A stretch of 56,686 nt of DNA from a virus, in IMG/VR virus record IMGVR_UViG_3300021964_000082, positions 1 to 56,686 of that record, one strand, 5' to 3'. This document shows, one piece after another, positions 41,801 to 49,672 of this stretch (positions are counted from its first letter, which is position 1; every line of letters starts with the position of its first letter). Below the pieces are notes generated by a model. That model did no database searches and was not told the DNA's origin. It saw only the letters and a list, made by a program, of their open reading frames with translations. Position numbers and translations under genes: made by a program.

Positions 41801-43973
41801 AACTTATTATAACAGTGCAGGTCAAGCGTCACCATATACTAATTTTCCTGGTATATTAGATATTGATGATCTGTTTACAACTGGAAAATCAAACTTAGCA
41901 AAAGGAGGACAGTTACCTAAAGCACAAGATGGTAATGGTGAAGCACCATTAAGCCGTGATGAAATATTTAATATTCCTAGGACAATGGGATATGAAAATG
42001 GTAAGATGGTTCTTCAAGATAAACCTATTTGGGATGGTATGCTTGATGAAGTTACTGTTACACCTTATACGCAAAGTCATATTTTATCTGATTATATGAT
42101 GAATAATAAAGCTACAGGTGGACTACAACCAGTTTATCCTATTTTTGATATAATGACTTTAGGTTTAAAAGCTCCTGCAACAGCTGGCGTTAAAGCTATA
42201 CAAGCAGGTATTAAAAATGCTCCTCTTAAGAAAACTGTTGATATAGGAAATAAGTATGTAAGCCCTTTTAGTTATAAGAGACTTTATCAATTTAATCCTC
42301 TTGCTAATCAGCGTCCTCCATTTACCACAGTAGCTAGAACTCAAATGCCTGGGCAAACAGGAAAACTAGTTATGGGTCAATACTATGATGACTTAGCAAA
42401 TCAAGGAAAAAAGTTAAACTGGAGGCAAAACTTAGATAGGAATTCTTCCAGAAGATTTGGATGGGGGAGAGGGTTTTCATCTGATCCTAATGACATAATG
42501 AACTATAGTCATCCTTCATTTACTGCTTACAGAGGCTATGACTCTAATGTAATAAATCCTGAATTACTAATTCAAAGATTTCCTACTAGTTATTTAGATG
42601 AGTTTATGGTTGGTAATTTAAGTTCTAATGCACAAAAGGCTTATGGTTCTGGTAAAAGGTTTGAAGAATTTATATTACCTATAGACGATGTTTTAAGTGC
42701 AAAATCAAAACCATTATCACGTGAAGCATATAATGAAATAAAAAATATACGTAATGCTGAAAATACACCACACTGGTGGAAAGGTTTTCAAGAAGTTAAA
42801 GCTTTAGGAGGATCACTACCTAAAGCACAGAAAGGAAATGGTGAAATACATACTGTAGCATCAGGTGAAACTTTCTTTGGTATAGCTAATAAATATAAAT
42901 TAGATAAACAAGATCTTATAGATGCTAACCCTGGTCTTAATATAGAAAGCATAAAGGCTGGTCAAACAATTAATCTACCGGTTATAGAAAAAATGGAAGC
43001 TGTTAACATATCGGCAGCAGATTCTAAGAGAGAACCTACTTCTTGGACTGATTACATTAATCCTTACAATTGGGGTGTTACTGATAGAGATGATGATGGT
43101 ACTTTTAACCAAGCTTTTAGAGCAGCTCGCAATGCAAGTGAGGATGAGTTTATGTGGTATGGTACAAGATATAATACAAATCTAAAACCAACGCCAGATA
43201 AATTAGAAGTTGAAGAAGTTTCTAATGAGGTTGAAGCAGTTAAAGAAACAGGACCCTTTGAGAATTACTCAGTTACTCCTGAGTTACTTTATAAGCAAGC
43301 ATTTGTAGAATCAACTTTAGATCCTAAAGCTAAAAATGATTTGGGCTATATGGGCTTAGGTCAAATAGGTGATAAATTAATTGCAGATTATAAAAAAGCA
43401 AATAAAATTGATGCTGTAGATCCTTATGATGCAAAGCAAAATCATGATGTTCAAGACTGGTCTATGAATGAATTATACAATGCCACTTTTATAGATAAAC
43501 CAGGTAGTACAAATGAAAATAGATTGCTTAAAGCTTTAGCATCATATAACTGGGGTAGAGGTAAGGTCAAAGACTTATTAGAAGAACAAAAAGCCAAAGG
43601 TGTTGACATATACACAGACACTAGCTGGACTAGTGAGTTACCAAAAGAAACAAGAGAATACATAGATATGATTCTCTATGATGGAGCAACAGAAAAAAGA
43701 CCATTAGTTCAAGAAAACTTTAAGAATGCACTTGTAGATAGTACTTATAAAGACATAAGAGATTTATACATATATAAATCAGGAGGAGAAAAAAATCAAT
43801 TTCAAATCTATAAAGATTATGTAGAAGGTGTATATGATGGAACTGAAATGGAAAAAGCTGCAGAAAAGATATATGATAAGCTAAATAGAGTTTATTATAA
43901 AGAAGCTAAAAAACAAGGAATGAGAGTGCCTAACTATATAATGACTAATGTAATCAAACAGATTGATAATTAG
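38886..43973 (+). CDS. Multi-domain virion cargo protein: SET-like, LysM and lytic transglycosylase, 1695 aa
   Basis: Residues 35-108 form a compact SET-like domain (NIEGEGMFAGK, NHDENSP at 72-78, AAKDLQPGDELTTNYR at 93-108), implying S-adenosylmethionine-dependent methylation. Residues 130-220 are a small domain common in phage internal proteins (NSDGSESTHL...FGTDKEAA). Linkers NGGQLPKAQEGNGE (538-551), KGGQLPKAQDGNGE (1006-1019) and LGGSLPKAQKGNGE (1307-1320) separate modules; two are followed by a duplicated block. Residues 1320-1362 are LysM (ASGETFFGIANKYKL). Residues 1457-1600 are a lytic transglycosylase with the putative catalytic E1475 (FVESTLDPKAKND, MGLGQI). Encoded directly after the muzzle gene, so probably packaged and ejected to open the cell wall and perhaps modify host proteins. 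Confidence 0.8.
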   Translation: MKKKFEHKESKGLPGGPNEMFTYVTSVFDIYQAPSNIEGEGMFAGKPFKKGDLIGLAHSNGQPTSQLGRMHNHDENSPTMISKKSGNDRFVFAAKDLQPGDELTTNYRMQPELEQPEDFQYGGSVMAPPRKGVRKNSDGSESTHLMATETLDGKNWFSFPTLFQDPDGTWIDMSNKPWQEAYEEAKKRGEVIDFGTDKEAAIKFGEGSWKLPSYQDKGEVVLDPRRTIEQDNTRVKQVIVPQEFRQPSRPAQPQATISQYNPPSTFEYLLNKAANPMTTLGYAVRGQDIPDRVSDKDNVYDMAADIINPAAWLDYGIKAVDDLSEGDFVGAGLNTLGAIPAVPATVANAKNVTKVVNKIPGRVNPRYFKPNEDLWYRQVGKSAIDDIAESKVIRERGEDILKSQEIYDDRVLRMQGIDPSTGKPFDNYQTAFEQRILAARRPKSPYFQKGELYWGWNRKPGKGKPGRGGDADSEYLIESMLADDAFHPAHVKGMYPDNPDKWVGDIGILKPRPEFRDPANFNLYQRNWWSGYKPVKQNGGQLPKAQEGNGEVPLNRGEIFNIPRTVRYENGKMVLQDKPIWDGMLDEVTITPTTASEYAWQENRANQSTGGLEPVYPIFDLMSSGLRAPLTKGAKAVQGALTSENTLRALARSPYVPKVTKPGLIKNYKSKFPNVDLRGTGTGNYSKLGVNELGLGVDDFGPLTNYERSAISQVNQTQPADEVFNTFVQRYADFNTDDALSNQLADFSRRNPRTKFEINLGRDVTPSKRMQEIFDDPELNVHNVFSHKSSGPMNPINEWGNEGRLFYDSSARNAAGEFEKNLRSYGEQGFYAANVPMGKPVKQALTYNKDGRVFDYVTETLPVSDFVVNKGLMNPDVIGNFSRYRGAGDMANQHNFLLGITNSPSVIVSGNKGFAGLKGGNKLREKIGGLITPEGGKAVPSYNNQVVPLLKQEFNLSKPFEGTFIKSPSVLETYYNSAGQASPYTNFPGILDIDDLFTTGKSNLAKGGQLPKAQDGNGEAPLSRDEIFNIPRTMGYENGKMVLQDKPIWDGMLDEVTVTPYTQSHILSDYMMNNKATGGLQPVYPIFDIMTLGLKAPATAGVKAIQAGIKNAPLKKTVDIGNKYVSPFSYKRLYQFNPLANQRPPFTTVARTQMPGQTGKLVMGQYYDDLANQGKKLNWRQNLDRNSSRRFGWGRGFSSDPNDIMNYSHPSFTAYRGYDSNVINPELLIQRFPTSYLDEFMVGNLSSNAQKAYGSGKRFEEFILPIDDVLSAKSKPLSREAYNEIKNIRNAENTPHWWKGFQEVKALGGSLPKAQKGNGEIHTVASGETFFGIANKYKLDKQDLIDANPGLNIESIKAGQTINLPVIEKMEAVNISAADSKREPTSWTDYINPYNWGVTDRDDDGTFNQAFRAARNASEDEFMWYGTRYNTNLKPTPDKLEVEEVSNEVEAVKETGPFENYSVTPELLYKQAFVESTLDPKAKNDLGYMGLGQIGDKLIADYKKANKIDAVDPYDAKQNHDVQDWSMNELYNATFIDKPGSTNENRLLKALASYNWGRGKVKDLLEEQKAKGVDIYTDTSWTSELPKETREYIDMILYDGATEKRPLVQENFKNALVDSTYKDIRDLYIYKSGGEKNQFQIYKDYVEGVYDGTEMEKAAEKIYDKLNRVYYKEAKKQGMRVPNYIMTNVIKQIDN
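40497..42200 (+). repeat. Intragenic direct repeat: linker plus conserved block, two copies
   Basis: Copy 1 (40497-40800) and copy 2 (41901-42200) encode GGQLPKAQxGNGE, EIFNIPRT, a YENGKMVLQDKPIWDGMLDE block and TGGLxPVYPIFDxM. The 68 bases 40585-40652 and 41989-42056 are identical, while the flanks differ at many third positions. This indicates recent duplication or gene conversion acting on the core. Confidence 0.85.
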
Positions 43974-43989
43974 GGATTCTGCTTAATAA

Positions 43990-44009
43990 TTTGTATATTA
44001 ATATTGTAT
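43990..44009 (+). promoter_or_regulatory. Predicted promoter inside the cargo cassette
   Basis: TTTGTATATTAATATTGTAT matches the recurring element and ends one base before ATG 44011. If it is a promoter the mRNA would be nearly leaderless. Confidence 0.45.
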
Positions 44010-44010
44010 T

Positions 44011-47000
44011 ATGGAGGAAAATATATTAAATAATATAGATATGACACAAGGTGTTACACCAGAGGGTGCTCAGGTGAATAATGCACCTATGGCTGATCTA
44101 ACAGATATTATTAAAACTCGTTTCCAGAATGGAGAGCCAGCATTAGATATTCTTGTTGATTTAATAATGCAAGGAATAGAACCTAACCAAATGGGTATGG
44201 CCTTTGAAGAAATTGGTTTTGATCCTGCTTCATATACACAATTATTACAGGATGCAGAAATTAAGTTGCAAGGAATGCAGCAACAAGCTCAAGCACAACA
44301 GCAAATGCAACAACAGCAAATGCCTGAGCAAGGTAATCAACAACTTCCTCCTGTATCTGAAGAAGAATTATTAGCAGAATCAGAAAAGGCTGCTAAAGAA
44401 ATTGAAAGTAAAGACATTCAACCAATGCAATATGGTGGTGGTACAAACAGAGGGTTAGGTCCATTTTTAGGATCTAAAGATCCCGTAGCACGTCCTTTGT
44501 ATTTACCACCTTTACCTGCTCAAGGGAATCTATTAGGTGCTGCCTATATGTTAGATGATGCAGCTGGTCAACTCTTTAGTAATAAAGATAGAGATGGTGA
44601 TGGTTTAATGGATGGTACTTTTAAAGATTGGTCTGCAAAAAGAGCTAGGTATAAAGATAAGCAACTTCAGAATAGAACTTATGAAATTGATTATGGTGAT
44701 TTAAATCCAGATGATTATTCAGCTACTTATCAAAATTTAGCAGATTTAACAGAGACAAAATTTTCAAAGTTTTTTAAAGGTAAAAAAGAAAGAGAAAGAA
44801 TAAACCAAGTACAGAATACAGGTTTGCAAACAAAAGAAGAGTTTGCTGAAAATGTTTTTAAAAATAGTTTAATAAACTTTAATCCAGAGACTGGAGAATA
44901 TGCTGCTGCATTTGCAACAAGACCTGAAGACTATGCAATGCTTGGAAAAAAACAGAAAGAAGAATTTGGTTTACTTGGTTCTAAAAAAGAAAGAAATACT
45001 TTAGAAAGATTTACTGAGAACTTATCAAATCAAGATGATATTGATTTGCAAATGATTAAAGAGGCCAGAAAATATGGTCCGGGTAGAGGTTTGAATAAAA
45101 ATAGAAGTTCTTATGATGAAAGTCTTATGACTCCTACTGAAATAGAACAATCTAGAAATGCCTATAGAGATATCATGTTAGGTAAACAATCAATGAATTC
45201 TGAGCAACCTTTTATTGATTTTAATCAAACTCAGGACTTTAGTGCTACCCCAAAACGCTCTATAGTGCAAATCCCCGAAGATCAAAATTCTTCCAATTCC
45301 CTTGATAGAGAAACAGCTTTTAAACAATGGGCTTTACAAGATCCTGTAACAAGAATGACAACAGCAGGAAGAAAAGAGTTTGATAGATTAAATCCAATGA
45401 GATATGGAGGAGGTTTAAGAAAAGCACAATATGGAATAAATGATTATGATCCTAACAACCCTTATGGTTTACCTGATTTTTCTCAGATGGGTCAGACATC
45501 TTATATTAATCCTGATACAGGAATGCCCTATGAATCTTTTATGCCTAATCCAATTCAATTAGATGAAATAGAAGGTCTGCAATCAAAAGGACTTGAACCA
45601 TTTGTAGTAGATACACCACAAATGGATTTATCTCCAATGAGTGTTCCTAGTCAATCTGCTGTAGATTTAACATCAAAAAGTTTGAATCAAGTTCCTACTG
45701 CGCAGCCTGATCTAAATCTAGCTCCAATAGATTTTCCTGAAGCAACTAAAATAGAAGGGTTAAAATCAAAAGCTTTAACTGAAATACCTACTGAGATGCC
45801 AGAAATGAAACTGGCTCCAATTGATTTAACACCACCAACACAAACTTCAACAGATGAAAATGTTGAAAGACCAACTGTAAAAAGAAAAAGAAGAATTGGT
45901 AATGCTATAAAACAAGCTGAGACTTTTATAAAAGAAGATCCAGCTATGCGTGCTTATGGTGATGTTTCTGATTTTGCAGTGAAGGGTGCTAATCTAGCAA
46001 ATGAAATTTTTCAGCAAAAAGAATTTAATGATTACAAAAATAAGTTAAGAAACTTAACTAACGCTGATAAAGTATACTTAGCATCTGAAGATCCTGTAAA
46101 TAAAAGAGGCACATTTGATGTTAATCTTGGATTAGCTGAACCAGATAATCTTGTTGATTATTATGCTCAGGCAATGTACGGTAGAGAAATGTATAAAAAA
46201 GGTGGAGAGTTTGAACCACATATGATGTATGATCCTGAAACCGGTAAAGGTTATAAAGCTAAAGTACCAGCTGATCATGAAAGAATGGCTAAAATGGGAT
46301 ACTTGCATAAAAATGAAATGCAAGATGGTGGGGAAGAAAGAAACTATGCTAAAGAACTTAAGGACGCATATAAAGATGGTAGTTTTTTAAAATACTTAGA
46401 GCATAATATAGATCAGTCTCTTGATGGTATGACCTATGATTTTCCATATACAGACAAACAACAAATGATAATAGATGAAGTTGATAAGGCTCAAGAAGAT
46501 TTATGGAGATATGAAGATAGACTAGTGCGTGACTGGAATGGTGATCCAAGTAGATTTACTGATGAAGAAAACGCAGAGCTAAAACGTTTAAAAGAAATTT
46601 TAGATGCTAAAAAAAATTCAAATGAATATAAGAGTCTTGAATCTGCAATGGAATTTAGAGATGTAAATACTGATCCGCTGAGACATAGTTATTCATCAGC
46701 TCTTACTAGTCAAAAGATAGCAGATAAAGTAGCAGGCTATATTCCTTTTTCAGACTATCTTCCTCATGATGAAATTATAGGTGCAATTGGTGCAAATATT
46801 TTAGGTGCGGGTCATGAGGCTACTGTATTTGATAGAGATGAGAGACCTTTCATGACAAAACTTCAAGAGTCTGGAATGGATATGTATAATAACTTTTTAG
46901 GTTCTTTAGTTGGTGCAACTACAAATACTCCAGAAGAAGCAGCAGCTTTAACTGAAGAATTGATTAAAAGAGGTTACACATCTTCAGGAAGAATACCAGA

Positions 47001-47085
47001 GAAACAAGAAGGTGGAGAACTAGAAGTAGATAATGACACTCTTGCTGCTTTGATAGCCGCTGGAGCTGATATAGAAATGTTATAA
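44011..47085 (+). CDS. Virion cargo protein with GG linkers, 1024 aa
   Basis: No enzyme recognised. Residues 88-112 are a Gln-rich run. GG linkers occur at 141-144 (QYGGG), 463-475 (MRYGGGLRKAQYG), 731-732, 773-774 and 1001-1002, related to the LPKAQ linkers of the preceding protein. Residues 191-201 (NKDRDGDGLMD) form an EF-hand-like calcium loop. Residues about 518-610 hold three imperfect copies of a Pro-rich unit (IEGLxSKxL...P...L(A/S)P). The C-terminal 24 residues after the last GG are acidic. Encoded between the transglycosylase protein and a crAss-type cargo protein, so an ejected internal protein is likely. Confidence 0.7.
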   Translation: MEENILNNIDMTQGVTPEGAQVNNAPMADLTDIIKTRFQNGEPALDILVDLIMQGIEPNQMGMAFEEIGFDPASYTQLLQDAEIKLQGMQQQAQAQQQMQQQQMPEQGNQQLPPVSEEELLAESEKAAKEIESKDIQPMQYGGGTNRGLGPFLGSKDPVARPLYLPPLPAQGNLLGAAYMLDDAAGQLFSNKDRDGDGLMDGTFKDWSAKRARYKDKQLQNRTYEIDYGDLNPDDYSATYQNLADLTETKFSKFFKGKKERERINQVQNTGLQTKEEFAENVFKNSLINFNPETGEYAAAFATRPEDYAMLGKKQKEEFGLLGSKKERNTLERFTENLSNQDDIDLQMIKEARKYGPGRGLNKNRSSYDESLMTPTEIEQSRNAYRDIMLGKQSMNSEQPFIDFNQTQDFSATPKRSIVQIPEDQNSSNSLDRETAFKQWALQDPVTRMTTAGRKEFDRLNPMRYGGGLRKAQYGINDYDPNNPYGLPDFSQMGQTSYINPDTGMPYESFMPNPIQLDEIEGLQSKGLEPFVVDTPQMDLSPMSVPSQSAVDLTSKSLNQVPTAQPDLNLAPIDFPEATKIEGLKSKALTEIPTEMPEMKLAPIDLTPPTQTSTDENVERPTVKRKRRIGNAIKQAETFIKEDPAMRAYGDVSDFAVKGANLANEIFQQKEFNDYKNKLRNLTNADKVYLASEDPVNKRGTFDVNLGLAEPDNLVDYYAQAMYGREMYKKGGEFEPHMMYDPETGKGYKAKVPADHERMAKMGYLHKNEMQDGGEERNYAKELKDAYKDGSFLKYLEHNIDQSLDGMTYDFPYTDKQQMIIDEVDKAQEDLWRYEDRLVRDWNGDPSRFTDEENAELKRLKEILDAKKNSNEYKSLESAMEFRDVNTDPLRHSYSSALTSQKIADKVAGYIPFSDYLPHDEIIGAIGANILGAGHEATVFDRDERPFMTKLQESGMDMYNNFLGSLVGATTNTPEEAAALTEELIKRGYTSSGRIPEKQEGGELEVDNDTLAALIAAGADIEML
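45562..45840 (+). repeat. Three imperfect Pro-rich coding repeats
   Basis: Three units of roughly 30 codons follow the scheme IEGLxSKxLxxxPxxxPxMxLxP(I/M). The first and third begin with IEGL(Q/K)SK, the second with LTSKSL. The DNA has diverged, so they look old and maintained at protein level, perhaps as an extended flexible spacer. Confidence 0.55.
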
Positions 47086-47087
47086 TT

Positions 47088-49613
47088 ATGGCAAAGATTA
47101 GATTAAAAAAATTACCTGATGGTTTTGAAATCAAAGATGGTAAGATTATAAAGAAGATGCAACACGGTGGTATGATGACTGGAGATCAGTCTGATTATGG
47201 TCTTGTTACATCTCCATATAATTTTGGTAATGATCAATTTAATAATACTGATGATAATAATGTAAGATATTCTTTATCTTCAGTACCAAGAGAGATGGCT
47301 AATCTTGAAGCCGAAGGTGGAGAAACTGTATTAACAGATTTAAATAATGATGGAAAGTTTGGTTTATATAATATAAATGGACCAAGACACAGTAAAGGTG
47401 GTGTACCAATGTACTTACCAGAACAATCATTTGTATTTTCTGATACACCTAAAATGAAATTTAATAGACAAGAGCTTGCAGAGTTTGGTATTGAGTCAAG
47501 AAAGAAAATGACTCCAGCTAAGGTTTCTAAAAAATATCAGCTTAATGAATTTATTGGTGCTATGGCGGATCCATTTGCTGATGATATAACTGTAAAAAGT
47601 GCAGAGTTGATGTTAGATAAAAATCTTATGAGTTTATCTAAACTTGCATTTGGTCAGGAACAAAAGAAAAAATTTGCTGATGGTGTTCCGTTAGCATCTC
47701 ATCCATATCTTATGGCAATGGGAATTAATCCTATTGAGTTTACACAACAAGTGGAAAACATTACAGCACAACAAGCTGCTCAAAGAATGTTTGATGGAAT
47801 GAATCCTGAACAACAAGCTCAGGTTATGGCTTTAAGACAAATGCTAGAGCAGTCTGGACAAATGCCACAACAACCTATGGCTGCATATGGTAGAGAATTA
47901 CCAAAAGCACAATTTGGTAATATTGGTAATTATGGTCTTTCAATATCATCTGGTAGAACACCAAGTTATTCAAGTATAGTACCTATGCCATCTGTTACTG
48001 GATTACTCCCCGGTGATCTTGATAGTGATGGTGATGGTGTAATAAATAAATATGATCCTGCACCATTAGATCCTACTGTTGGTGGATTACTTGCAAATAA
48101 CTCAATACCTGTTGCACCAGCCTCTGTACCGCCTCCTGCACCGGCTCCTGCACCGGCTAGTTCTCCAAGATCAAACAGTGGTTCAGGTTCACGCACAAGA
48201 TCTGGATCAGATGCAAACAACGTAGCATTTGATCCTGCTTTAGTTGAGTATTACAAAAAATTAGGCATTGATATTAATACATTAGGTATTAATGCACTTA
48301 AGTATAAAGACATACAATCATATGTGCCAGGAACTGGTTATTATGGGGGTGCTAAGAAAAATCAAGCTGGTTTCTTTGAAAGTTGGAAAGGCGTATATCC
48401 AGATTTGGATAAAATGCAAGAGTCAATTAAAAAGCAAGTAACAGATGCTGATGGTGGTAACCCAGAAGTTAAGAAATTTCAAAAATGGCTTAATGATGTA
48501 TATATTCCAGAAGAAGTTGAATTAATAAAAAAGAAAACAATTGATGCTGGTGGTACTTGGGGTGATAATGCATCTGAAGAATTAAAGACACGTTTGCTTG
48601 GTGATTATGGTTTTGATCCTAATCAAAAAGGAAAAGCTTATGATGGAGATTTTGGTACCTTTACTTCTTCAAGAAGACCTATAGGTTTTGAAGCAACTCC
48701 TCCACCTGAAACTAAAGACGGTTGTCCTTGTGAAGATGGATCTTATTCTAAAGAATGTTGTCCTACTCCTAAAGATCCTGAATATAAATACACACCACCT
48801 CAGTTTGATTTCTTTACTCAAGATATGCTAAAGATGGGTGCTTTAGCAATGAGAGATAGAGATATGTTCTTGCCCTGGCAACCTGCTGTAGAAATACCAA
48901 AAGTTGATTATGTTCTTGAAGAACCTACTAGACAACTTGCAGATGTAAATGAGCAGTTTAATATTATGGGCCAATCACTTGGTGCATTTGCTGGACCTCA
49001 GTCTTTAAATGCTAGAATGTCTAAAGCTGCTGGTGATAGTCTTAGAGCTAATGCAAATACCTTTGCTCAAGTACATGGTAGAAATATTGGTACCGTAAAT
49101 AAGGGTAAAGCCTTGAATGCTCAGTTTGAAGCTGTAGCTAAGAATGAACAAAGAGATAGAAGTGTTAAGTTATTTGATGATACTCAATTAACTCTTCAAG
49201 GTTATATGGATGAGAAAAACTTGGATAGGGAAACTTTAGCTGATCTTACAGCTAATGCATATACAAATGCAGCAAATGCTTATAACTTAAGTTCTTTGTA
49301 TCCTCAGTATAACATAGATCCAGTAACGGGTGGTGCTATATACTTTACTAATCCTAGAATGTTGGAAGCATCTAGATCACAAACTGCTATGATGACTCCA
49401 GAAGAATATATAAACTTAGCAAAACAGTTGGAAGCTGCAGGTATGGAAGTTAGTGGAGATAAGATGATGGATAGAATATTAAATCAGAATACAAGCAGTG
49501 ATCCAATGACTGATTTAAGAAATCAATATACAGGAACAGGTTATACAGCTAAAAAAGGAACTGAAATAAAACCCTATGCATTACCATTTTATACAGGAAA
49601 GACGGGGTATTAA
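47088..49613 (+). CDS. crAss-type capsid cargo protein, 841 aa
   Basis: The segment NLEAEGGETVLTDLNNDGKF, then NGPRHSKGGVPMYLPEQSFV and FSDTPKM (about residues 70-125), is a pattern I know from crAss-like virion cargo proteins. A QHGG linker lies at 25-28 and YGRELPKAQFG at 267-277. Two calcium-type loops are visible: D84-N86-D88-G89 and D310-D312-D314-G315-D316-G317...D323. Residues 343-376 are a Pro/Ala run followed by a Ser/Gly/Arg run, i.e. a flexible hinge. The C-terminal 270 residues are helical (SMSKAAGDSLRANA-type). Likely packaged inside the head and ejected through the muzzle. No enzymatic motif. Confidence 0.75.
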   Translation: MAKIRLKKLPDGFEIKDGKIIKKMQHGGMMTGDQSDYGLVTSPYNFGNDQFNNTDDNNVRYSLSSVPREMANLEAEGGETVLTDLNNDGKFGLYNINGPRHSKGGVPMYLPEQSFVFSDTPKMKFNRQELAEFGIESRKKMTPAKVSKKYQLNEFIGAMADPFADDITVKSAELMLDKNLMSLSKLAFGQEQKKKFADGVPLASHPYLMAMGINPIEFTQQVENITAQQAAQRMFDGMNPEQQAQVMALRQMLEQSGQMPQQPMAAYGRELPKAQFGNIGNYGLSISSGRTPSYSSIVPMPSVTGLLPGDLDSDGDGVINKYDPAPLDPTVGGLLANNSIPVAPASVPPPAPAPAPASSPRSNSGSGSRTRSGSDANNVAFDPALVEYYKKLGIDINTLGINALKYKDIQSYVPGTGYYGGAKKNQAGFFESWKGVYPDLDKMQESIKKQVTDADGGNPEVKKFQKWLNDVYIPEEVELIKKKTIDAGGTWGDNASEELKTRLLGDYGFDPNQKGKAYDGDFGTFTSSRRPIGFEATPPPETKDGCPCEDGSYSKECCPTPKDPEYKYTPPQFDFFTQDMLKMGALAMRDRDMFLPWQPAVEIPKVDYVLEEPTRQLADVNEQFNIMGQSLGAFAGPQSLNARMSKAAGDSLRANANTFAQVHGRNIGTVNKGKALNAQFEAVAKNEQRDRSVKLFDDTQLTLQGYMDEKNLDRETLADLTANAYTNAANAYNLSSLYPQYNIDPVTGGAIYFTNPRMLEASRSQTAMMTPEEYINLAKQLEAAGMEVSGDKMMDRILNQNTSSDPMTDLRNQYTGTGYTAKKGTEIKPYALPFYTGKTGY

Positions 49614-49672
49614 ACCTAATAAGTGTATAGAAAAAGTTTTTAAAACTTAATAAATTTTAGTAATTTAGAGAT

